Shown here piece after piece: positions 1-5,097 of a stretch of 6,347 nucleotides of DNA (positions within the stretch are counted from its first letter, which is position 1; the number at the start of each line of letters is the position of its first letter). A program made the translations under genes and the position numbers. This DNA comes from Anaerolinea thermophila. Lineage in GTDB: Bacteria; Chloroflexota; Anaerolineae; Anaerolineales; DRKV01. The notes under the pieces were generated by a model. That model worked only from the letters and a program-made list of their open reading frames with translations. It did no database searches and was not told the origin of the DNA. The DNA lies in assembly GCA_020722405.1 (NCBI GenBank), contig DYKW01000105.1, positions 1-6,347 of the forward strand. The letters are read 5' to 3'.

Positions 1-116
1 GTGAAGGTTTGAGCAGTTCAACCAGGCTTTGGAAGAAACCTTCGGGACGTTTCCTCTTCTTTTTGAGATGATACTTTACGACTTTGCAACTTTGCGTTTA
101 AATTTTGGACAACCCC
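1..116. other. Non-coding region downstream of the ccm operon
   Basis: No gene is visible here. Two structures can be seen. An 8-bp inverted repeat (GAAGGTTT at 3-10, AAACCTTC at 36-43) encloses a 25-nt loop, but no T-run follows on either strand, so it is not a standard intrinsic terminator. A three-copy octamer tract occupies 73-96. The operon's transcription end is therefore not identified; it may lie beyond the window edge. Confidence 0.6.
73..96. repeat. Octamer tandem repeat, 3 copies
   Basis: Three adjacent 8-nt units can be read: ACTTTACG, ACTTTGCA and ACTTTGCG. The tract lies between the last operon gene and the window edge. It resembles the other short-period tracts in this window in being imperfect, short and confined to non-coding DNA. 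Confidence 0.6.
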
Positions 117-623
117 TTAGCCAGTAACCGGGGTTCCACACTTGGGACAAAATTTATCGCCACGCTGTAAAGGTGCTCCACATTGGGTGCAAAAACCAGC
201 CGCTTTTTCGCTGCGGGCACGTCGTCGGGCCGCGATGGCGGCTTCTAGCGGGTCGTTGGCATCGTCCCCCTTAATGGCGCGTCGCCGGGCAGCAATCGCA
301 ACTTCCAGGCGATCTCCAGCACTGGCAGTTTTCTGGTCTTGTGCGGGTTGTAACGCATCCAAACGGCGCAAAATTTCTGCGCCCCGCAGTAACAAAGCCT
401 GCCGCTGCTGGGGATACTCTTCTTCCGGGATTTTCTGCAACGCATAATCGAAATCCAATTCTTGCAGGGCGCGCAAGATACCTTCACGTTCGGCCAATAA
501 GGATGAAATTTCATGTTCAGCGGATGTCACCACACGGGAATTACGCGTGATAAAGGGACGCGTGACAAACAACACCACGAGAATCGTCAATGCCAGGATA
601 AGGAAAATTGAACCGATATCCAT
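117..623 (-). CDS. CcmI-like membrane protein with C-terminal zinc ribbon
   Basis: A 168-residue protein. One membrane segment lies at about residues 4-22, followed by basic residues (R22, R27, R30), which predicts N-out/C-in topology. Residues about 38-92 form a charged, probably coiled-coil stretch (LLAEREGILRALQELDFDYA, then EEEY) that resembles the cytosolic loop after the first membrane helix of CcmI/CycH proteins. Residues 93-140 are a linker with the motif LE(V/A)AIAARRRA twice. The end is a zinc ribbon with cysteines C145, C148, C159 and C162 (CxxC-x10-CxxC). The second membrane helix and periplasmic TPR domain of proteobacterial CcmI are absent. It is the last gene of the ccm operon, 12 nt after ccmG. 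GAGGTG (634-629) sits 5 nt before the ATG and supports the start. A role in apocytochrome handling is inferred from position and N-terminal similarity; the zinc ribbon's job is unknown. Confidence 0.75.
   Translation of the reverse strand: MDIGSIFLILALTILVVLFVTRPFITRNSRVVTSAEHEISSLLAEREGILRALQELDFDYALQKIPEEEYPQQRQALLLRGAEILRRLDALQPAQDQKTASAGDRLEVAIAARRRAIKGDDANDPLEAAIAARRRARSEKAAGFCTQCGAPLQRGDKFCPKCGTPVTG
216..308 (-). repeat. Internal protein repeat (two LExAIAARRRA motifs)
   Basis: Within the CcmI-like gene, residues 106-116 (276-308) and 126-136 (216-248) carry the same 11-residue motif, with only V/A differing. The copies start 60 nt apart. Most nucleotide differences fall in synonymous positions, so the duplication is either old or held at protein level. 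The motif is a short, basic, alanine-rich segment likely to be helical. Confidence 0.7.
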
Positions 624-635
624 GAATGCACCTCG

Positions 636-1226
636 CTATTTCTGCAATAACGGCTCAATAATCGCCTTGATTTGTTGCGCCGAGGAGAAGGGGCCAATCT
701 GCGCATAGGCTAGGTTGCCATCCCGGTCGATGAAGTAGGTTTCCGGCACCCCGCGAATGCGAAATTCTTGGGAAATGTGCGTGCCCAGATCGGGCCCGTT
801 AGGGTAAGTGATGTCGAATTTGGCCAGATAACCTTTGGCTTCCGGTTCGGTGTCTACGTAGTTGGCTCCCAGGAAGATAACCTGACCGGAATCCTGGTAT
901 TGGCGCCAGACACTTTCCAGACCGGCGGCTTCTTGCTCACAAGGTATACACCACGAAGCCCAAAAATTGAGCACCACCACTTTGCCGCGCAGATCGGAAA
1001 GGTGGATTTGCTGCCCCTCGAAAGTCGTCAAGGTGAAATCGGGCACAGGATCACCAATCCCAATGGGGCCTTGTTGCGTGCGGCGGAGCATCAAAGCGAT
1101 TAGCACCAGCAGCACCAGCACAGCCAGAAAGGCCAAGCCCCATCCCAAAGTCAGGCGGCGTTGTCCTTGAGATGCTTCTATTTGTGCAACATCTGTCGTC
1201 GCAGGGTTCAAGTTTTGTTCGGGCAT
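636..1226 (-). CDS. ccmG: Membrane-anchored thioredoxin-like CcmG/DsbE (TlpA family)
   Basis: A 196-residue thiol-disulfide oxidoreductase of the TlpA/ResA/DsbE type. A 27-residue N-terminal tail precedes a membrane anchor at about 28-47; the thioredoxin domain (about 54-196) should face the outside. The VPDFTL segment (61-66), typical of AhpC/TSA and Redoxin-type TlpA proteins, leads to the active site WCIPC with C93 and C96. The cis-proline motif GVPET is at 159-163 (P161). By family knowledge CcmG reduces CcmH or apocytochrome cysteines before heme attachment, drawing electrons from a CcdA/DsbD-type membrane protein, which is not in this window. It lies between ccmH (88-nt gap) and the CcmI-like gene (12-nt gap). 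The ATG has only a weak purine-rich ribosome-binding stretch (GAGAAG), which lies in the degenerate end of the heptamer repeat. A generic TlpA/ResA is the alternative name; the operon favours CcmG. Confidence 0.9.
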   Translation of the reverse strand: MPEQNLNPATTDVAQIEASQGQRRLTLGWGLAFLAVLVLLVLIALMLRRTQQGPIGIGDPVPDFTLTTFEGQQIHLSDLRGKVVVLNFWASWCIPCEQEAAGLESVWRQYQDSGQVIFLGANYVDTEPEAKGYLAKFDITYPNGPDLGTHISQEFRIRGVPETYFIDRDGNLAYAQIGPFSSAQQIKAIIEPLLQK

Positions 1227-1245
1227 TTTTCACTTCTCATTTTGC

Positions 1246-1315
1246 AATTCGCAATTCGCAATTCGCATTTCGCAATTCGCTTTTCGCATTTCGCTTTTCG
1301 CTTTTCGCATTTCGT
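1246..1315. repeat. Heptamer tandem array (GCGAAWW on minus strand), 10 copies
   Basis: On the plus strand the units read aattcgc, aattcgc, aattcgc, atttcgc, aattcgc, ttttcgc, atttcgc, ttttcgc, ttttcgc, atttcgt. They start at 1246 and end at 1315, so the last unit touches the ccmH stop codon (1317-1315). On the minus strand three decayed units continue in the same 7-nt register: GCAAAAT (1245-1239), GAGAAGT (1238-1232) and GAAAAAT (1231-1225), the last one overlapping the ccmG ATG. The array makes up nearly all of the ccmH-ccmG gap and would be transcribed as part of the operon mRNA. Confidence 0.9.
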
Positions 1316-1800
1316 TAGCGCTTTTTCAATTCTTCTTCTAAACGGCGCAAGTATTCATCACCCACTTCAGGCACCGGCGGTGAGGCTTGGGCTTGTTCCG
1401 CTTCGGGAATGCGCCAAGTTCGAAAGGCCTGGAAGAGGATGAAAAGACCGGCCAGGATGAAGGCCGGCGGCAGGATGTAGACCAGCCAGTTCAGACCGCG
1501 GCGCGGCGGTTCGGCCAATACCCGGTCACCGTATTGTTCGGCAAAATAGGCCTTGATTTCATCCGCCGTGTAGCCCTGGGATAGTTTCTCTCGAACCAAA
1601 TCACGCCACTGGGCACAGGCTTGCGTACCGCATACATCCAAAGGAATGTTTTCACATACCGGGCAATACAACTGACCGGCCACGGCATTGACTTCGTCAT
1701 CGGTGGGTGTGTGCGGCGTGCCGCTCTGTGCCTGCGCAGTAACCACACCAAAAGTCAGGGCAATAAGTAGGATAGGTAAAATCCAAAGCCAACGTTTCAC
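1315..1800 (-). CDS. ccmH: Cytochrome c maturation protein CcmH (CycL type)
   Basis: A 161-residue membrane-anchored thiol oxidoreductase. The signal peptide covers about residues 1-24, with likely cleavage after AQA. The CcmH redox domain follows (about 33-103), with the CXXC pair at C46 and C49 in LYCPVCEN, corresponding to LRCxxCQN in classical CcmH. A membrane segment lies at about 105-126, followed by a charged tail ending LEEELKKR. The conserved AEQYGDRVL (87-95) and PP near residue 98 fit the family. Two further cysteines, C57 and C62, are not part of the classical two-cysteine site. By family knowledge CcmH reduces apocytochrome CXXCH cysteines and works with CcmF in the heme ligation complex. 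The start is GTG; AGGAG (1813-1809), 8 nt upstream and inside the ccmF 3' end, supports it. The stop of ccmF is 3 nt before, indicating translational coupling. Confidence 0.93.
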   Translation of the reverse strand: MKRWLWILPILLIALTFGVVTAQAQSGTPHTPTDDEVNAVAGQLYCPVCENIPLDVCGTQACAQWRDLVREKLSQGYTADEIKAYFAEQYGDRVLAEPPRRGLNWLVYILPPAFILAGLFILFQAFRTWRIPEAEQAQASPPVPEVGDEYLRRLEEELKKR

Positions 1801-1803
1801 AGT

Positions 1804-3864
1804 TCAATCTCCTGTAGCGTGTACCCCACCGGGTTGCCAGGCCGTCACAGCAGCCGATTCGGTTTCTCTTTCCGGCCAGGCCGCCACCAACGTTCCCAGA
1901 ATGAAGACCAGGCCGCCAAACCAAACCCAATTGACAAGCGGGTTATGGAAGACCTTGAAGGTCGCCCCCTCGGCAGTCACCGGCAACCAATCCACGAGCA
2001 AGACGTAAAAGTCATCTTCCCACGTGCTGCGCACGCCGGGGATGGTCATTGATTGCTGAGAGTCGTAGAAAAAATCGCGCCGGGGGTGCAATTCGCCTAC
2101 ATATTCCCCGTTTTTGTACACACTCACCACTGCACGAGCGGCATTACGGTTGTCAGCGGTATCAAAAATCGCCAGCGAATCGTATTTCATGGTATACGCG
2201 CCCAGGGTGATTTCACCACCCTGCGGGATGGTGCGTTGGGTTTCGGTCTGGAAAACTTCGATGCCGATAATGCCAATAGACATCAGCACCACGCCCAGGT
2301 GAATGAGGTAGCCACCATAACGCCGCCGATTGCGCCCGGCCAGTTTCCACAGCGCCACCGGCAAGGGTTCTGCGTGCCGACGGCTGCGCGCCTGCGCCCC
2401 GCGCCAGAACTCGTACAGCGTGACCGCGGCTACGAAGGCCGCCAGCCAGAACGTCAGTAAGGCCGCCCACAAACGGATTCCCCCCGCGAATGCCAGGATG
2501 GGCGCCAACAGGGAGACGACAAAGGGCTTCCACATGGCGCGTCCCAGCGTTTTGGCCGTCGAATGTCGCCAGGCTGAAAGCGGCGCGATTCCCATCAAGA
2601 GCAGCATGACGACAAACAAGGGAGCGGTGGCACGCTCATAAAACGGGGGGCCGACGGTCACTTTTTGGCCGGTCACCAATTCTGAAATCAGCGGGAAAAT
2701 GACACCCCAAAAGCAGATGACCAGAATGCCCATAAAAACCACGTTATTGAGCATGAACAGGGCTTCCCGCGAGAGGAAGGAGGTCATCTGATTGTTGGCC
2801 TTCAGGCTATTCCAACGCCAAAAGAGCAGGCTCATGGAAGCCAGGAAGGTCAAGCCGATGAAGAGGAAGAAGGCCGGGCCAATCTCACTTTGGGCAAAGG
2901 CATGTACGGAGGAAAGCACTCCGGAACGCGTCAGGAAGGTACCAAAAATGACCAGTGCGTAAGTAGTGATGATGAGAATCATGTTCCAATGCTTCAACAT
3001 GCCGCGCTTTTCTTGAATCATCACCGAATGCACAAAGGCAGTGCCGGAGAGCCAGGGCATGAAGGCCGAGATTTCCACCGGGTCCCAGCCCCAGTAGCCG
3101 CCCCAGCCAAGGACGTCATAAGCCCAACGGGCACCCAAAATCAGCCCCAAGGAGAGGAAAAGCCAGGCCCACAGCGCCCAGCGACGCGTCAGACGAATCC
3201 AGCGGTCATCGGTGCGACCGGTGATCAAAGCGGCAATGGCAAAGGCGTAAGGAATGACGAAGGCTACAAAGCCTAAGTACAGCATCGGCGGGTGAATAAT
3301 CATGCCGGGGTGCCGCAACAGGGGATTCAGGCCATTGCCATCCCGCGGGATGAAGAGCGTAGCGCCTTGGGGCGCAAACATGTGCGCTTCCACCCGCCCA
3401 GAGGGCAAAGCCCACAAACGGGCAAAGGGATTTTCAAAAGCCAGGATGAGAAATAGGAAAAACCCTAAGGTGACCATCCCCACCACGATGACCCAGGGCA
3501 GGAATTCTCGGTCACGCTCCCACTTACGCAGGGTCACTGCAGAGGTGAAGGCTGACATCAACCAGGCCCAAAAAAGCAGAGACCCGGCCTGCCCTCCCCA
3601 CCAGGCCGTAGCCTTAAGGTAGGTGGGCATGGCACGGCTGGTGACTTCGGCCACGAAGGCTACTTCGAAATGGCTTGTCACCAACTGGATAACCAACGAC
3701 AACGCGGCCAGTGAAAGCAAAGGGAATATCAACAGCATGGCATTGCGGGCGCTATCTACCCACACGGCTTGCTTGCGTTGCACACCATACACCGCAGCGC
3801 CGATGCTATACAGACACAGCAGGGCTGTGATAAACACAGCCCCATAACCAAGGTTTACTAACAT
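1804..3864 (-). CDS. ccmF: Heme lyase subunit CcmF (cytochrome c-type biogenesis)
   Basis: A 686-residue polytopic membrane protein of the heme-handling protein family, close to the usual CcmF length. The tryptophan-rich WWD motif WGGYWGWDPVE is at 254-264. Four histidines match the positions known in E. coli CcmF: H191 in HPPMLY and H522 in IHLG, corresponding to H173 and H491, plus H279 in FVHS and H321 in SVHAFA, corresponding to the WWD-flanking heme ligands H261 and H303. A soluble segment at about 540-640 precedes a final membrane helix (about 645-663). By family knowledge CcmF takes heme from holo-CcmE and, with CcmH, attaches it to CXXCH in apocytochrome c on the outer membrane face. 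ATG start; AGGAG (3878-3874) lies 9 nt upstream. The gene is 25 nt after ccmE and 3 nt before ccmH. It is intact, with no missing key residue seen. Confidence 0.97.
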   Translation of the reverse strand: MLVNLGYGAVFITALLCLYSIGAAVYGVQRKQAVWVDSARNAMLLIFPLLSLAALSLVIQLVTSHFEVAFVAEVTSRAMPTYLKATAWWGGQAGSLLFWAWLMSAFTSAVTLRKWERDREFLPWVIVVGMVTLGFFLFLILAFENPFARLWALPSGRVEAHMFAPQGATLFIPRDGNGLNPLLRHPGMIIHPPMLYLGFVAFVIPYAFAIAALITGRTDDRWIRLTRRWALWAWLFLSLGLILGARWAYDVLGWGGYWGWDPVEISAFMPWLSGTAFVHSVMIQEKRGMLKHWNMILIITTYALVIFGTFLTRSGVLSSVHAFAQSEIGPAFFLFIGLTFLASMSLLFWRWNSLKANNQMTSFLSREALFMLNNVVFMGILVICFWGVIFPLISELVTGQKVTVGPPFYERATAPLFVVMLLLMGIAPLSAWRHSTAKTLGRAMWKPFVVSLLAPILAFAGGIRLWAALLTFWLAAFVAAVTLYEFWRGAQARSRRHAEPLPVALWKLAGRNRRRYGGYLIHLGVVLMSIGIIGIEVFQTETQRTIPQGGEITLGAYTMKYDSLAIFDTADNRNAARAVVSVYKNGEYVGELHPRRDFFYDSQQSMTIPGVRSTWEDDFYVLLVDWLPVTAEGATFKVFHNPLVNWVWFGGLVFILGTLVAAWPERETESAAVTAWQPGGVHATGD

Positions 3865-3889
3865 GCGTTTTTACTCCTGGATACCGGTT

Positions 3890-4381
3890 TTATTGGTTGG
3901 TCTGTTGCGGGACGGCTTCTTCGTATTTGGTTGGGCATTTGAGCAACAGTTCCTCGGCGTAGAAAATGCCGTCTTCGCCCAGTTTACCGGTCATGATGGC
4001 CTGCGCTTCGTCGCGCAGCAGGTCGGGCTTGACATCGTTATACACCACTTTGACGCGCGGGCGGTTTGGGTCGATAACGGCTTGATGCAGCACGGCAGCC
4101 AACCCACCCTGGGCTTCGACTTCGGCATTATCGCCTGGCACGCTGGCAACTTCGAAGGTTAGCGTAAGGGCTTGTGGGTCGTACTGGATGGTATCACCAA
4201 TCACAGCACCGGAAATGCGTAAATCGCGGCCCACGACTTCGCTACCGCGTTGCAGCATTTCATCTATGGTAAGGAAGTACTGGGCGCTGGCGCGTGTGGA
4301 AGACACAATCAGATAGACAATGGCAGCCACAATCAAAACACCGCCGATGATAAATTTGGCACGATTTGCTTTGTTTTCCAT
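3890..4381 (-). CDS. ccmE: Heme chaperone CcmE, cysteine (C-x3-Y) variant
   Basis: A 163-residue heme chaperone. A short basic N-terminus (MENKANRAKF) leads into a membrane anchor at about 11-27, then a beta-rich OB-fold domain (about 33-146). SAQYFLTIDEML and GRDLRISGAVIGDTI match the conserved start of the CcmE domain, and VVYNDVKPDLLRDE is the typical segment before the last strands. In E. coli the heme is bound at H130 in H-x3-Y. Here the same place reads KCPTKY, with C149 and Y153, so the heme-binding histidine is replaced by cysteine. Such C-x3-Y CcmE proteins are known from archaea and Desulfovibrio. The ATG at 4381 was chosen because GGAGG (4391-4387) lies 5 nt upstream and the domain starts here; the open frame runs 78 codons further upstream only through repeat DNA. 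It is the first gene of the operon. Confidence 0.93.
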   Translation of the reverse strand: MENKANRAKFIIGGVLIVAAIVYLIVSSTRASAQYFLTIDEMLQRGSEVVGRDLRISGAVIGDTIQYDPQALTLTFEVASVPGDNAEVEAQGGLAAVLHQAVIDPNRPRVKVVYNDVKPDLLRDEAQAIMTGKLGEDGIFYAEELLLKCPTKYEEAVPQQTNQ

Positions 4382-4386
4382 AAAAA

Positions 4387-4391
4387 CCTCC
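4387..4391 (-). promoter_or_regulatory. Ribosome binding site that fixes the ccmE start
   Basis: GGAGG on the minus strand, 5 nt before the ATG at 4381. It decides between this start and a much longer open frame reaching 4615, which would translate the palindromic repeat upstream. Confidence 0.85.
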
Positions 4392-4435
4392 GTACATGGT
4401 TCAGAAATCTGTAAACACTTACAATCAATTGATGT

Positions 4436-4594
4436 GCTCTCACCCATCCCCCCTTGATCCCCCCCTTCCCTGAGGGAAGGGGGGGGAGAAAGATGCTTCC
4501 CGGGGTGTTTTTGGGGCACAAAGTGCCCCAAAAACACCCCGCTACAGTTCTCCCCTCCCCCAATTTGGGGGAGGGGCCGGGGGTGGGGGTTTTC
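4436..4594. repeat. REPIN-like composite of nested inverted repeats
   Basis: The element has a symmetric plan. The left half has a C-rich lead (CACCCATCCCCCC), a 12-bp perfect hairpin with a TGA loop (4459-4485), then GGGGAGAA (4483-4490). The right half is the inverted counterpart: TTCTCCCC (4548-4555), a 12-bp palindrome centred on T4564 (4552-4576), then a G-rich end GGGGGTGGGGG (4579-4589). Between them lies a perfect 19-bp hairpin (4501-4541). Two similar hairpin units facing each other around a spacer is the architecture of REPINs and small non-autonomous elements. No target duplication was established. It sits about 55 nt from the ccmE start. Confidence 0.6.
4501..4541. repeat. Perfect 19-bp inverted repeat with 3-nt loop
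   Basis: The arms 4501-4519 and 4523-4541 are exact reverse complements around AAA (4520-4522). No T-run follows on either strand, so it is not an intrinsic terminator. If transcribed from an upstream promoter it would form a very stable hairpin in the ccmE leader RNA. Confidence 0.9.
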
Positions 4595-4667
4595 ACCCCA
4601 GCACAAAAGTGTCAATCTATTTCCGGTGGGAAATGAACCATCCCAACCTCCGTAACGGGAACTCCTT

Positions 4668-4692
4668 TGGATTGGGATTGTGGATTGGGATT
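4668..4692. repeat. 12-bp direct repeat, 13-nt period
   Basis: TGGATTGGGATT occurs at 4668-4679 and again at 4681-4692, separated by a single G. It is non-coding and of the same short-period character as the other tracts in the window. Confidence 0.7.
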
Positions 4693-4789
4693 TTCAAATA
4701 GATGGTCGCAAACCCGAATGGCAGGGTATGGCCTAAAAATGAAGATTTGCTAAGCATCGCAACCGACTACCTGGCTTTGAAAATTCGTC

Positions 4790-4849
4790 CGCAGATGGCG
4801 CAGATGACACAGATTGGAGAAAAATTCGCCCAATTCGTGTAATTCGTGT
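4790..4849. repeat. Nonamer repeat module, two triplets of 9-nt units
   Basis: The left triplet reads CGCAGATGG, CGCAGATGA, CACAGATTG (4790-4816). The right triplet reads AATTCGCCC, AATTCGTGT, AATTCGTGT (4823-4849). The complement of AATTCGTGT is ACACGAATT, which matches ACACAGATT (4807-4815) at 7 of 9 bases, so the halves look like diverged inverted copies. The tract is non-coding. Confidence 0.75.
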
Positions 4850-5036
4850 TGACAGTTTTGCGTTGCAAAGTGACATCATCATGTAGACAATTACAGAAAA
4901 TCACGGTTTTTATTGTGACACACAAAAATTAATGTATCCTGAAAATCCGGCCAGGTTGAGATGATAGGTGACGGAGAAGAGTAAACTACGGAAGTTTGTC
5001 ACATTTTGAGCGCACTTATTACTGTTCCACAACCTC

Positions 5037-5067
5037 AAAAGCGGCCTTCTGAGACAGGAGACCGCTT
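5037..5067 (-). terminator. Probable weak intrinsic terminator after the 5098-6036 gene
   Basis: On the minus strand, 31 nt after the stop codon, AAGCGG (5067-5062) pairs with CCGCTT (5044-5039). The stem extends through a U-G pair and a partly paired CTCCT/AGAAG segment with one mismatch, closing a 5-nt loop. The stem ends in TTTT (5040-5037). The T-run is short, so termination may be partial. It would separate the upstream gene from the ccm operon. Confidence 0.4.
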
Positions 5068-5097
5068 AAGGCACATCAGCCTGATGATATTTGACGC

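Larger units (their letters stand above)
117..4381 (-). other. Cytochrome c maturation operon ccmE-ccmF-ccmH-ccmG-(ccmI-like)
   Basis: Five genes on the same strand with gaps of 25, 3, 88 and 12 nt, all tied to one pathway. Each has a recognisable ribosome-binding stretch except ccmG, where it is weak. ccmA, ccmB, ccmC and ccmD are absent from the window. The order E-F-H-G is a compact late-step module: heme carriage, ligation and thiol reduction. Confidence 0.85.
4382..5097. other. 716-bp gene-free region upstream of ccmE
   Basis: No convincing gene is seen on either strand. From the ccmE side it holds a 10-bp palindrome (ATCAATTGAT, 4424-4433), a G/C-rich composite of palindromes (4436-4594), a 12-bp direct repeat with 13-nt period (4668-4692), a nonamer repeat module (4790-4849), an AT-rich stretch at about 4890-4945, and a hairpin that probably ends the upstream transcript (5037-5067). 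The operon promoter should be in this region on the minus strand. No -35/-10 pair was good enough to call. Confidence 0.7.

Noticed and set aside
3..43. An 8-bp inverted repeat as the operon terminator.
   Set aside because: The loop is 25 nt and no T-run follows on the minus strand.
1246..1315. The heptamer array as a CRISPR-like locus.
   Set aside because: Units are 7 nt with no spacers; it is a simple tandem repeat.
1161..1442. A plus-strand open frame across the ccmH-ccmG junction.
   Set aside because: It consists of the translated heptamer array flanked by antisense of ccmG and ccmH.
4424..4433. Palindrome ATCAATTGAT upstream of ccmE as an FNR-type site.
   Set aside because: The half-sites are in the wrong order and overlap; the FNR consensus is TTGAT-N4-ATCAA. 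A 10-bp palindrome in AT-rich DNA can arise by chance.
4382..4615. A 78-codon N-terminal extension of ccmE in the same open frame.
   Set aside because: It translates the palindromic G/C-rich element, has no CcmE-like content, and the ATG at 4381 has an excellent GGAGG at proper spacing.
4849..4877. TTGACA on the plus strand at 4849-4854 as a -35 box.
   Set aside because: No -10 box is found at 16-18 nt, the hexamer overlaps the end of the nonamer module, and no plus-strand gene follows.
4913..4940. A possible plus-strand promoter TTGTGA-N16-TATCCT.
   Set aside because: Each box matches only 4 of 6 positions, and there is no plus-strand gene downstream.
4914..5003. TGTGACA (4914-4920) and TGTCACA (4997-5003) as a CRP-like operator.
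   Set aside because: The half-sites are 76 nt apart, far from the 6-nt spacing of a CRP site.
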